Source of the DNA: an uncultured Actinomycetes bacterium
GTDB taxonomy: Bacteria > Actinomycetota > Actinomycetes > Mycobacteriales > Mycobacteriaceae
DNA: 46,827 bases
NCBI GenBank assembly: GCA_903877095.1
Contig: CAIRCP010000229.1
Location: 1 to 46,827, forward strand
Direction of reading: 5' to 3'
In this document: positions 17,903-30,291 of the stretch, one piece after another
How positions within the stretch are numbered: position 1 is the stretch's first letter
Layout: every line of letters starts with the position of its first letter
Translations under genes and position numbers: made by a program
The notes under the pieces: model-generated
What the model was told of the DNA's origin: nothing
Database searches by the model: none
What the model saw: only the letters and a program-made list of their open reading frames with translations

Positions 17903-18610
17903 CTACACCCGGCGGGGGGCCGCCAACCGCTCCCGCCGCAACTGGTCTACCTCGGGCAGGTCCAGTGGCGCCAACGGGCCCACCACCTTCGACAGCAGCA
18001 GATCAGCCAGTTCCGGGTTGCGGGCCAGACACGGGCCGTGCAGGTACGTCGCGAACACGCTGCCCTGGACCGCGCCGTCGAACCCGTCGCCGAGCCGGTT
18101 GCCGGCCCCCTTCACCACCGCGGCCAACGGCCGGGCGTCACTCCCGAGAACCGTTCCGCCGCGGTGGTTTTCGAAACCGGTCAGCTCCTGGGTGAGCCCG
18201 CCGATCAGCGGTGTGGACGCCACCTCCCCGATGGTGCGCTCCGGTTGAGGGGACGTGGTGACGTCGAGCAGGCCGACCCCGTCGACCCGCTCGCCGGCGG
18301 AGGTCTCATACCAGTGGCCCAGCACCTGGATCGCCGCACAGATCGCCAGAACCGGGGCGCCGCGGGCAGCGGCGCGCTGCAGGCCGGGATAGCGCAGCAG
18401 ATGCCGGGTCGCCAGCCGCTGGGCGTAATCCTCCGCGCCGCCAAGGGTGTAGAGGTCCAGGGAGTCGGGAACCGGTTCGCTCAGCGTGATTTCGACGATC
18501 TCGGCGGGAATACCCCTGAGCTGCAGCCGTTGTCGCAGCACTACCGCGTTGCCGCCGTCGCCGTAGGTGCCCATCACGTCCGGGAGCACCAGCCCGATCT
18601 GCACCGTCAT
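17903..18610 (-). CDS. gatD: Lipid II isoglutaminyl synthase glutaminase subunit GatD
   Basis: 235-residue class I (CobB/CobQ-type) glutamine amidotransferase. The nucleophile Cys91 is in VLAICAAIQVLG and the partner His191 in ATYLHGPC. GatD releases ammonia that MurT uses to amidate the D-glutamate of the lipid II stem peptide, a modification needed for efficient cross-linking. Its ATG overlaps the murT stop by four bases (ATGA), so the pair is translationally coupled, as expected for a two-subunit enzyme. The older name for such genes is cobQ2 (Rv3713), but a cobalamin role is not supported by this context. Confidence 0.93.
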   Translation of the reverse strand: MTVQIGLVLPDVMGTYGDGGNAVVLRQRLQLRGIPAEIVEITLSEPVPDSLDLYTLGGAEDYAQRLATRHLLRYPGLQRAAARGAPVLAICAAIQVLGHWYETSAGERVDGVGLLDVTTSPQPERTIGEVASTPLIGGLTQELTGFENHRGGTVLGSDARPLAAVVKGAGNRLGDGFDGAVQGSVFATYLHGPCLARNPELADLLLSKVVGPLAPLDLPEVDQLRRERLAAPRRV

Positions 18611-19911
18611 GGCAACCGCCTCTGCAGTTGCAGGAACGCGGTGTAGTTCGCGACGACCTCGACGTGCCCTGGCGGGCAGGACTCGATCGCGGCGACGGTG
18701 TCGTGCACCAGGGAGTGCTCGACGCCCGCGTACCCCAGCCGCACCGCCAGGTCGGTTCCGCGCTCGCCGGCCGCCACTACCTGGGTAGCGAGACCTGATG
18801 CTCTTCGCGCAAGACGCTCATCGCCGAAATGCTCGAACCGGACGTCCCACAGCCAGGACAGATCCTCGCCGTCGGGCACCTGCCCGTTGACCGAAATCAC
18901 AACTCCCGCAGCGGATTTGTCGACCATCGACAGGGCCTCCTGCCAACCGGCCGGATTCTTCGCCAGCAACAGCCGCGCAGTGTGCGCTCCGATGCGCACC
19001 GTGCGGTATCGGCCGGCGACTTCGTCGACTCCCGACACCGCGGCGACGGCCGCTCCGGGTTCGGCACCCATCGCCACCGCGGCGGCGACGGCTTGAGCCG
19101 CGTTCCCGCGATTCACCGTGCCGGGCAGGGCCAGCCGCATCGGGGCGACGAAACCGTCTGGCCCGTAGAGGTTTTCGCTGTCGTACCACCACTGCGGAGT
19201 TGGCCGCTTGAAATCTGTTCCGGTGGAATACCAGTGCGACTGCTCGCGCACGATCACCTCGCCGCTGCGTGGGCAGCTGACCGAGTCGTTGGCCCAGCCG
19301 GCGCCCGCGGCGACCCAGACCACATGCGGGCAGTCGTAGGCCGCCGAGGTCATCAGGACGTCGTCGCAGTTGGCCACCACGACGGCATCGTGATGGCGGG
19401 CCAGGCCGGCTCGCAGCGTGCGCTCGATGTGGTTGATCTCACCAACCCGGTCCAACTGGTCCCGGGACAGGTTCAGCAGCACGATGACAGCCGGGTTCAC
19501 CGCGTCGGAGACGTGCGGAACGTGCATCTCGTCCACTTCCAGGGCGGCCAGCCCGGCGTCCCGGTCGGCGGCCAGGGCGGCCACCAGACCCGCGTCCATA
19601 TTGGCGCCCTCGCTGTTCGTCGCGACTGTCTGATGTCGGCGGCCCGGCGCCTCCGGCGGCCCTATGGTCTGCAGCGCCGCGGCGACCATCCTGGTGGTGG
19701 TCGACTTGCCGTTCGTGCCGGTAATCACCGCGGTCCGCCGCCCGGTCCCCAGTTGGCGCAGCACGGAGGGGTCCAGTGTCATCGCCACCAGGCCGCCGAT
19801 CATTGCCCCGGCACCGCGGCCGGTCACCCGGGATGCCCAGCGCGCAGCCGATCCCAGAGCCAGCGCGGAACGGCCGCGCAGCGTCATCGTGGGCTTGTTC
19901 TTCCGCGTCAT
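18607..19911 (-). CDS. murT: Lipid II isoglutaminyl synthase ligase subunit MurT
   Basis: 434-residue Mur-ligase-like ATPase. GTNGKSTTTR at about 65-74 is the ATP-binding P-loop. The central domain has DEMHVPHVSDAVNPAVIVLLNLSRDQLDR, and the C-terminal DUF1727 domain that docks GatD begins near AKNPAGWQEAL. In Staphylococcus aureus MurT a four-cysteine ribbon interrupts the middle domain. Here only one of those positions (SCPRSG) is a cysteine, so that zinc site appears absent. ATG 19911 is chosen; an ATG 24 bases downstream is a good alternative and would match shorter homologues. It is divergent from the dnaQ-like gene across about 115 bp. Confidence 0.92.
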   Translation of the reverse strand: MTRKNKPTMTLRGRSALALGSAARWASRVTGRGAGAMIGGLVAMTLDPSVLRQLGTGRRTAVITGTNGKSTTTRMVAAALQTIGPPEAPGRRHQTVATNSEGANMDAGLVAALAADRDAGLAALEVDEMHVPHVSDAVNPAVIVLLNLSRDQLDRVGEINHIERTLRAGLARHHDAVVVANCDDVLMTSAAYDCPHVVWVAAGAGWANDSVSCPRSGEVIVREQSHWYSTGTDFKRPTPQWWYDSENLYGPDGFVAPMRLALPGTVNRGNAAQAVAAAVAMGAEPGAAVAAVSGVDEVAGRYRTVRIGAHTARLLLAKNPAGWQEALSMVDKSAAGVVISVNGQVPDGEDLSWLWDVRFEHFGDERLARRASGLATQVVAAGERGTDLAVRLGYAGVEHSLVHDTVAAIESCPPGHVEVVANYTAFLQLQRRLP

Positions 19912-20025
19912 CGCAGGTGAGTGTATGCCGAGGGACGGGCGGGCCGCCCCACAGACCGGTGCAGCGGCGCCCGACACGGAGGGTATGTGCCGGATGCTGT
20001 CGGTCCCGCGTGCCATCCTGGCCCG

Positions 20026-21015
20026 GTGAGCAACACCTGGGGCCGCCCCGCTCGCGAGGCGGATAACGGCTGGGTCGTCGTCGACGTCGAAACCTCGGGC
20101 TTTCGTCCGGGCCAGGCCCGTGTCCTCAGCATCGCGGCCCTGGCGCTGGACCCGGCCGGCAACGTCGAGCACTCCGTGGTCAGCCTGCTCAATCCCGGAG
20201 TCGATCCCGGCCCCACCCATGTGCACGGTCTGACCGCCGAGATGCTGGAGGACCAGCCGGCGTTCGCCGATATCGCCGCCGACGTGGCCGAACTGATGCA
20301 TGGGCGCACTTTGGTCGCCCACAACGCCCCGTTCGACTACTCATTCCTGATCGCCGAGGCCGAACTCGCCGGGACCGTCCTGCCGGTCGACAGCGTTATG
20401 TGCACCGTCGAACTCACCCGTCGGCTCGACCTCGGGCTGGACAATTTGCGGCTGGAAAGCCTTGCGCGGCATTGGGATATCCCGCAGACCCGGGCGCACG
20501 ACGCCTTCGACGACGCGCTGGTGCTGTCCCGGGTGCTCATCCCGGCCCTGCGGCGCGCCCGCGAGCGCGATGTGTGGCTGCCGGTGCGGCCGGTCAGCCG
20601 TCGGCGCTGGCCGAACGGCGCGGTCACCCACGAGGAATTGCGGCCGCTGAAACTGCTGGCCGCACGGATGCCGTGCCCCTACCTCAACCCGGGCCGCTAC
20701 CAGCGTGGCGGTCCGCTGGTCCAGGGCATGCGGGTCGCGTTGTCCGCCGAGGTGAAGCGCACTCACGAAGAACTTGTCGAGCGGATCCTGCACGCCGGCC
20801 TGGCCTACGCCGACGCCGTCGATCCGGAGACCTCGCTGGTGATCTGCAACGAGCCACTACCCGAGCAGGGCAAGGGTTTCCAGGCCCGGGAGCTGGGCGT
20901 CCCGACGGTGTCCGACGAACAGTTCCTGCACAGCGTCGGCTCGGTGACCGGCGGGGTGGGTATCGACCAGTTCGAGCAACCCGTCGCGCGCGGTCAGCAA
21001 TTCGCCCTCTTCTGA
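20026..21015 (+). CDS. DnaQ-like DEDDh 3'-5' exonuclease (Rv3711c homologue)
   Basis: 329 residues. The N-terminal exonuclease domain carries VVVDVETSGF (Asp, Glu), LVAHNAPFDYSFL (Asp) and AHDAFDDAL (His, Asp), the complete DEDDh set. The C-terminal 130 residues include a BRCT-like region (VQGMRVALSAEVKRTHEELVERILHAGLAYADAV). In mycobacteria proofreading is done mainly by the PHP domain of DnaE1, so this protein may be an accessory nuclease rather than the replicative proofreader. GTG at 20026 gives the same length as the M. tuberculosis protein. A CATCCT motif six bases before the GTG could be a leaderless -10. Confidence 0.88.
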   Translation: MSNTWGRPAREADNGWVVVDVETSGFRPGQARVLSIAALALDPAGNVEHSVVSLLNPGVDPGPTHVHGLTAEMLEDQPAFADIAADVAELMHGRTLVAHNAPFDYSFLIAEAELAGTVLPVDSVMCTVELTRRLDLGLDNLRLESLARHWDIPQTRAHDAFDDALVLSRVLIPALRRARERDVWLPVRPVSRRRWPNGAVTHEELRPLKLLAARMPCPYLNPGRYQRGGPLVQGMRVALSAEVKRTHEELVERILHAGLAYADAVDPETSLVICNEPLPEQGKGFQARELGVPTVSDEQFLHSVGSVTGGVGIDQFEQPVARGQQFALF

Positions 21016-21029
21016 GACGGTCCGCAGCC

Positions 21030-23670
<2,641 letters not shown>

Positions 23671-23674
23671 TCAG

Positions 23675-23803
23675 ACCTGGCCGTCGTGGCGAGCCGCGGC
23701 GGGAAGACCTGGCCGTCGTGGCGAGCCGCGGCGGGAAGACCTGGCTGTCGTGGCGAGCCGCGACAGGAAGACCGGCGGCATCGCGACAACCCGCGACGGG
23801 AAG
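23675..23803. repeat. 32-bp tandem repeats in the leuA leader
   Basis: A 32-bp unit, beginning ACCTGGCCGTCGTGGCGAGC on the plus strand, lies at 23675-23706, 23707-23738 and 23739-23770. The first two copies are identical and the third differs at a few sites. A degenerate fourth copy covers about 23771-23803. The array lies between the leader peptide and the leuA start, so it would be transcribed. The third copy carries CCGCGACAGG (plus strand), which almost matches one arm of the adjacent hairpin and could give an alternative fold. Confidence 0.85.
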
Positions 23804-23829
23804 CCGGTCTGGATCAGACCCCGTCGCGG
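23791..23829 (-). promoter_or_regulatory. Hairpin at the end of the leuA leader peptide, putative attenuator element
   Basis: CCGCGACGGG at 23791-23800 and CCCGTCGCGG at 23820-23829 form a perfect 10-bp outer stem. GTCTG-GAT-CAGAC at 23807-23819 forms an inner stem. On the minus-strand RNA the outer stem includes the last codons of the leader peptide, and the stop codon lies in the inner hairpin. Ribosome position on the leader would therefore decide whether this structure forms. No U-tract follows, so the output could be Rho-dependent termination or control of translation. Confidence 0.6.
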
Positions 23830-23855
23830 CGTCCGAGAAGGAGCACCCGCTGCAC
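23814..23855 (-). CDS. Putative leuA leader peptide with three consecutive Leu codons
   Basis: A 13-codon open frame, GTG CAG CGG GTG CTC CTT then CTC GGA CGC CGC GAC GGG GTC TGA, encodes MQRVLLLGRRDGV. It lies about 170 bp upstream of leuA on the same strand. Three leucine codons in a row next to a leucine-biosynthesis gene are the classic sign of an attenuation leader. A TACAGT -10 motif lies exactly seven bases before the first GTG, so the peptide is probably translated from a leaderless mRNA. An inner GTG at 23846 would give MLLLGRRDGV. The assignment is inferred from codon content and position; I did not compare it with a known leuL. Confidence 0.6.
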   Translation of the reverse strand: MQRVLLLGRRDGV

Positions 23856-23862
23856 GTCGCAA

Positions 23863-23868
23863 ACTGTA
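23863..23868 (-). promoter_or_regulatory. -10 element of the leuA leader transcript
   Basis: Minus-strand TACAGT fits the mycobacterial TANNNT -10 consensus. The seven-base gap to GTG at 23855 places the expected transcription start on that codon. No good -35 box was found at 16-18 bp. Confidence 0.5.
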
Positions 23869-23884
23869 CTCCCGTTGCTCGGGC

Positions 23885-23968
23885 GGGCATAGTCGACTCC
23901 GGTCGACCTAACGGGCACAGTCGACTCCGGTCGACCTAACGGGCGATAGTCGACCTAACGGGCATAGT
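23885..23968. repeat. 28-bp tandem repeats carrying repeated -10-like motifs
   Basis: A 28-bp unit starts GGGCATAGTCGACTCCGG and ends GTCGACCTAAC. It lies at 23885-23912 and 23913-23940, then a shortened 19-base copy at 23941-23959 and the start of a fourth at 23960. Each full unit has two GTCGAC palindromes. Each copy begins with a variant of CATAGT, at 23888, 23916, 23945 and 23963. The last one lies seven bases before the ATG of the plus-strand membrane-protein gene. Confidence 0.8.
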
Positions 23969-23975
23969 CGCAGGA

Positions 23976-24332
23976 ATGACTACCCCGCCCGGCCCGACTG
24001 ACCACCGGTCACCCGCCGATCGGATAGCCACCGTGGTGCTGGCGACCCTGACGGTGCCGGCAACGCTGGTGTCGCTGTTCGTCTCGCCGTTCTTCGTCAT
24101 GGCGACCGATTCCTGCGGCCACGACAACTGCCGGGACCCATTGGTCACCTGGGCCTATGCGGTGACCTGGGGTGGTGCGGGGGTGGCCGCCGTGGTCGCG
24201 GTGGTCGGCATGATCGCCGCCGCGCGGCTAAGGACCACGATGTGGGTCTGGCCGGCGATCGCCCTGCTTCTGGTGGTCGCCACGTTCGTCATCGGTGCTC
24301 AGTTGGCCAGTTCAGCCGCCCCCGGCGACTAA
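23976..24332 (+). CDS. Small hypothetical membrane protein
   Basis: 118 residues with three hydrophobic segments, at about 17-42, 57-82 and 90-110. A two-cysteine loop (DSCGHDNC) between the first and second segments is probably exposed outside. No family is recognised. ATG at 23976 is directly preceded by AGGA, too close for a ribosome binding site. CATAGT seven bases upstream suggests a leaderless transcript. It is divergent from leuA and converges on the nitroreductase gene, whose stop lies two bases away. The intergenic region before it is filled with repeats. Confidence 0.6.
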   Translation: MTTPPGPTDHRSPADRIATVVLATLTVPATLVSLFVSPFFVMATDSCGHDNCRDPLVTWAYAVTWGGAGVAAVVAVVGMIAAARLRTTMWVWPAIALLLVVATFVIGAQLASSAAPGD

Positions 24333-24333
24333 G

Positions 24334-25077
24334 TCAGCAGGTCCAGGGCTGACCCCACAGGCCGCTGAACGCGACCTCATCCAGGGGCCGCCGGGACCGC
24401 GGCTTGTGGTCGCGTTCGGCGATATCGGGGGAGACCGTCGCGTAGTCGGCCAGCGCGCCGATCGCGATCACCATCAGCGGGCGGATCTGATCTGGAATCC
24501 CGAACACGCTGCGAGCACCGTCGGCGTCGAAACCGGCCATCGGATGGGCGATCAGCCCGCGGGACACGGCTTCGGTGATCAGGTTGGCTTGCGCCGCGCC
24601 GGCGTCGACGGCGCTGTACAGCGCGGTGTTGGCGTCGTCGCCCTCGTCGGCGCACACCAGGATCAGCGCGCCGGCTACCTCCGCGTACGCGTTGCCCCGG
24701 CTCAACAGGCCGGACAGGGCACCGAAGGTGGCATCACTGGCTCTCTCCCCGGGTCGCTCTGCTCCAGCCCGGCTGGATTCATCCCCGGGTCGCTTCGCTC
24801 CTGCCCGGCTGGATTCATCCCCGGGTCGCTTCGCTCCTGCCCGGCTGGATTCATCCCCGGGTCGCTTCGCTCCTGCCCGCCGGACCCCGACGATGAACCG
24901 CACCGGCTGACGTCCACCCCAGGTGGCGGCCCACCGGGCGGCCTCCAGCAGCGCGGTCACCTGCTCGGGGGTGACCTCGTGGCCGGGGTCGAAGGCGCGG
25001 GGGCTCCATCGCTGGGCGATCGGCGGGTGGACCGGGACGCTGGTCTGGGCGAGCCGGTCGGTGGGCTGCTCGGGCAT
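24334..25077 (-). CDS. Nitroreductase family protein interrupted by an in-frame repeat array
   Basis: 247 residues. The N-terminal half begins with the family pattern [33 protein letters not shown]. The C-terminal half has [44 protein letters not shown], typical of FMN-binding nitroreductase-fold enzymes. Between them, residues 67-114 are four copies of a 12-residue unit ([12 protein letters not shown], the last two-thirds copy altered). This hydrophilic insert comes from a 36-bp DNA repeat and follows a strand ending RFIVGV, so it probably forms a surface loop. The start is ATG 25077. Substrate and activity are unknown, and the insert could reduce function. Confidence 0.78.
   Translation of the reverse strand: MPEQPTDRLAQTSVPVHPPIAQRWSPRAFDPGHEVTPEQVTALLEAARWAATWGGRQPVRFIVGVRRAGAKRPGDESSRAGAKRPGDESSRAGAKRPGDESSRAGAERPGERASDATFGALSGLLSRGNAYAEVAGALILVCADEGDDANTALYSAVDAGAAQANLITEAVSRGLIAHPMAGFDADGARSVFGIPDQIRPLMVIAIGALADYATVSPDIAERDHKPRSRRPLDEVAFSGLWGQPWTC
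24745..24880. repeat. 36-bp tandem repeat array inside the nitroreductase gene
   Basis: Units lie at 24745-24780 (diverged), 24781-24816 and 24817-24852 (identical), and a partial unit at 24853-24880. The core, read on the minus strand, begins GGGCAGGAGCGAAGCGACCC. The same 25-base core occurs once, with one mismatch, in the carotenoid oxygenase gene at 31883-31907, so this is a dispersed repeat that expanded here. Confidence 0.9.
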
Positions 25078-25119
25078 CGGAGCGAGATTACCCGCGAAAT
25101 CCGGCGCCAACAGCACCCT

Positions 25120-25125
25120 TATCCT
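25120..25125 (+). promoter_or_regulatory. Candidate -10 element of the ask operon
   Basis: TATCCT fits TANNNT and would start transcription about 25 bases before the ask GTG, leaving room for the GAAAGGTGAG ribosome binding site at 25144-25153. The -35 region is unclear. Confidence 0.4.
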
Positions 25126-25157
25126 TAAATGCAACCCCGCGCTGGAAAGGTGAGACT

Positions 25158-27476
<2,319 letters not shown>

Positions 27477-27484
27477 TCGAAGCC

Positions 27485-27913
27485 ATGACCCTCGACGCCA
27501 TCTACACCGCAGAATCCACCGCAACCGGCGGCGGCCGGGACGGCAACGTCAAGTCCACCGACGGCCTGTTGGACCTCGCCGTCCGCCCGCCCAAGGAGAT
27601 GGGCGGCAGCGGCGAGGGTGTCAACCCCGAATTGCTGTTCTCCGCGGGCTACGCCGCGTGCTTCCTCAGTGCCCTGCGACTGGTCGCCAAGAGCAGCGGA
27701 GTCGCTCTCGACGACGCCACCGGCGTCACTGTCCGGGTCGGCATCGGCAAGGACGACACCGGTTACGGGCTGACCACCGAGGTCATCGGTTACGTGCCCG
27801 GACTGGAGCAGGCCCAGGCCGAAGACCTCATGCAGAAGGCCCACCAGGTCTGCCCTTACTCCAAGGCCACCCGCGGCAACGTCGAGTCGAGGGTGCTCAC
27901 CAAAGTGTTGTGA
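27485..27913 (+). CDS. ohr: Ohr-type organic hydroperoxide resistance protein (OsmC family)
   Basis: 142 residues from the chosen ATG; an ATG 12 bases upstream, overlapping the asd stop as ATGA, is an alternative. The two reactive cysteines of Ohr are present in GYAACFLSAL (Cys59) and HQVCPYSKATRGN (Cys123), with the conserved Arg18 near the N-terminus (GGRDGNVKS). Ohr reduces lipid and organic peroxides to alcohols using lipoylated or thiol partners. It follows asd directly and probably shares its transcript. No OhrR regulator is seen nearby, although OhrR often neighbours ohr. Confidence 0.88.
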   Translation: MTLDAIYTAESTATGGGRDGNVKSTDGLLDLAVRPPKEMGGSGEGVNPELLFSAGYAACFLSALRLVAKSSGVALDDATGVTVRVGIGKDDTGYGLTTEVIGYVPGLEQAQAEDLMQKAHQVCPYSKATRGNVESRVLTKVL

Positions 27914-27954
27914 GCCGGCGTTATTCGCCCTTGTGAGCGGCGAGCAGCGACGGC

Positions 27955-29424
27955 CTATTCCCAGGTGTGCACCGGCTCGTTGCTGTGCATGAGATCGCAG
28001 TACTGGCGCAGCATTTCGGCCAGAGCCTTGGTGCGGTCAAGTCCGCGGGCCTGAAGCTTCTGCACGGTATCGACCTGCCACACCGCGCCGTTTCGACCCG
28101 TCTTCGCGCGGCCCTCGATGACGCCCAGATAACGGTCGCGCACATCGGCGGCGACCTTCCAGCGCCGCAGACCCTCGTCGGCCATCGGGAGCAGCTGCCG
28201 CAGTACCAGCTCGTCGGCAGTCACCTCGCCCAGGCCCGGCCAGTACAGCCGAGCCGACATGCCGTTCTTGGCCGCTCCGATGAAATTGGTTTGTGCCGCA
28301 GCGAAACTCATCTTCGTCCACAGCGGCCGGTCCTCTTCTGAAATGGTGCGAAGCAGACCGTAGTAGAACGCCGAGTTCGCCATCATGTCGACGACCGTCG
28401 GACCGGCCGGCAGTACGCGGTTCTCCACCCGGACATGGGGTCGGCCCTTGACCACGTCGTAAACCGGACGATTCCACCGGTACACGGTGCCGTTGTGCAG
28501 CCGCAGTTCCGACAACTTCGGAGTCCGGCCGGCATCGAGTTCGGCCGCCGGATCCTCGTCGGACATCTCCGGAAGCAGGGTCGGGAAGTACCGGACGTTC
28601 TCCTCGAAGAGGTCGAAGATCGAGGTAATCCAGCGCTCCCCGAACCACACTCGTGGACGCACCCCCTGTGCTTTGAGTTCGTCGGGGCGGGTGTCGGTGG
28701 CCTGGGCGAACAACTCGATGCGGGTTTCGGCCCACAGATGGTGGCCGAAGAAGTACGGCGAGTTGGCGCCCATCGCCAACTGCGGTGCGGCGATCACCTG
28801 GGCGGCGTTCCAGTTGTTGGCGAAGTCGGCGGGGGAGACCTGCAAATGTAATTGCATGCTGGTGCAGGCCGATTCCGGCGCAATGGATTCCGCGTACACG
28901 CTCAGCCGTTCCGCCCCGGTGATGTCGATCAGGATATCCTCACCGCGCGCGGTGAAGATCGAGTCGTTGAGCGCCTGATAGCGCATCGACGGACTCATCC
29001 AGCTGCCGGCGAGGTGCTCGGGCATCAAGGTGGGCAGGATGCCGATCATCACGATGTGCGCGCCGTCGGTGGCGGCTTTGGTCTCGGCGGCATTGAGGCT
29101 CGCCCGCACCTCGTTTTCGAGTCGCAGCGCCCGGCGGCCGGGCAGCGGACGCGGCGGGACGTTGAATTCGATGTTGTAAGCGCCCAATTCGGTCTGATAA
29201 GCCGGATCCGCGATGGAAGCGAGCACGTCCTGGTTGGACATCGCCGGCTGGTAGCCGGCATCGACGAGGTTGCACTCGATCTCCATGCCGGTCAGCGGAT
29301 GGGCGAAGTCGAAGCTCGACTCGGCCAGCATCCTCTCGAACACGTCCAGGCACCGCTGAACCTTCTGCCGGTACTGCTGCCGGTGCGCGCGGCTGTAGCT
29401 GGTGTGCTTGACCTCTTCACCCAC
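27955..29424 (-). CDS. GCS2-family glutamate-cysteine ligase-like protein
   Basis: 489 residues with the fold pattern of GCS2 carboxylate-amine ligases: MEIECNLVDAG near residue 47, YNIEFNVPPRPL, a TSMQLHLQVSP strand and VRVENRVLPAGPTVVDMMANSAFYYGL. These acidic and basic strands usually line the ATP and metal site. The protein is not EgtA (Rv3704c), the ergothioneine-pathway ligase encoded in this part of the M. tuberculosis genome, since its sequence differs throughout. Formation of a glutamyl-amine or peptide bond is likely, but the real substrates are unknown. It starts at GTG and converges on ohr. The methyltransferase gene upstream is co-directional, 42 bases away. Confidence 0.78.
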   Translation of the reverse strand: MGEEVKHTSYSRAHRQQYRQKVQRCLDVFERMLAESSFDFAHPLTGMEIECNLVDAGYQPAMSNQDVLASIADPAYQTELGAYNIEFNVPPRPLPGRRALRLENEVRASLNAAETKAATDGAHIVMIGILPTLMPEHLAGSWMSPSMRYQALNDSIFTARGEDILIDITGAERLSVYAESIAPESACTSMQLHLQVSPADFANNWNAAQVIAAPQLAMGANSPYFFGHHLWAETRIELFAQATDTRPDELKAQGVRPRVWFGERWITSIFDLFEENVRYFPTLLPEMSDEDPAAELDAGRTPKLSELRLHNGTVYRWNRPVYDVVKGRPHVRVENRVLPAGPTVVDMMANSAFYYGLLRTISEEDRPLWTKMSFAAAQTNFIGAAKNGMSARLYWPGLGEVTADELVLRQLLPMADEGLRRWKVAADVRDRYLGVIEGRAKTGRNGAVWQVDTVQKLQARGLDRTKALAEMLRQYCDLMHSNEPVHTWE

Positions 29425-29466
29425 GGTGACGATGCAACCCTGTTCGCCGTCTGCGGCGCAAGGAAA

Positions 29467-30228
29467 TCAGCCAGGTCGGCGGGCGATCACGACTTGCGGA
29501 CCGAACCCGGCCGGCTTGACGTCGACTTCCACACCGGCGTGGGCCGCCATCGCCCGGAACGCCGACGGGCTGTAGGTGCGCAGCGAACTCACCAGACCGT
29601 CATGGGCGAACGGCCACACCGGGGCCAGCGGCAGCATCGTCGCCAGTCGGATCAGGTGCAACGGTGCGGGCGGCCTGGGCAGGTCGATGATCACCAGCCG
29701 GCCGGCCACCCGGGTTCCCTCCGCCAGCACCCGGGCGGCCTGCTGCGGCGGCAAATGATGGAACGACAGCGCGAACACCGCAAGGTCGAAGATGCCGTCC
29801 GGTTCGTCGATGGCGGTGGCGTCGAGGACTCGGACGTCTGCCCGCGGATTCTCGCCGAGGTCCGAGGCCGCGATGGCCGCGACCGAGTCAGGGTTGACGT
29901 CGGAGACGGTGACCCGGGCGGTCGGGTGCTCGTCGAGCAGCCTGCGCGACAGCGCTCCATGCCCGGCGCCGAGCTCCAGGATGCGCGGGTCGGCCACATC
30001 GGCCACCTCGGCGAGCACCAGCCGGGCGTTGCGGTCATGCTCGCCGAACAGCGAACCCACCCGGTCCAGCGTCGCCACCACGCCGCGCTTCACCGACTCG
30101 TCGACGTCGTCACGGTCCAAATATTCGAGGCGGTCGGTCTGCAGCAGCCGATCAAGCCAACTGGCATCCGGGCCGCCGCGGGGCATCCCGGAAAGATCGT
30201 GCGCGTGAATGCCCATGTGAAACATCAT
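29467..30228 (-). CDS. Class I SAM-dependent methyltransferase
   Basis: 253 residues. Motif I, ILELGAGHGALSRRL at about residues 82-96, is followed by VTVSDVNPDSV (acidic residue that binds the ribose of SAM), an FDLAVFALSFHHLPP motif and GRLVIIDLPRP, a complete class I Rossmann methyltransferase set. The substrate is unknown. Start codons at 30228, 30225 and 30216 are all possible, and none has a clear ribosome binding site. It lies in a probable two-gene transcript with the GCS2-like gene and is divergent from glpK across 63 bp. Confidence 0.8.
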   Translation of the reverse strand: MMFHMGIHAHDLSGMPRGGPDASWLDRLLQTDRLEYLDRDDVDESVKRGVVATLDRVGSLFGEHDRNARLVLAEVADVADPRILELGAGHGALSRRLLDEHPTARVTVSDVNPDSVAAIAASDLGENPRADVRVLDATAIDEPDGIFDLAVFALSFHHLPPQQAARVLAEGTRVAGRLVIIDLPRPPAPLHLIRLATMLPLAPVWPFAHDGLVSSLRTYSPSAFRAMAAHAGVEVDVKPAGFGPQVVIARRPG

Positions 30229-30291
30229 GGACGGTGGCAGACTCCCAGCACAGTTTCACTCCCGTGACACGCGCCAAGACCGAGGAGCACC

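Noticed and set aside
23675..23968. CRISPR array
   Set aside because: The 32-bp and 28-bp units are directly tandem without unique spacers, and there are no cas genes.
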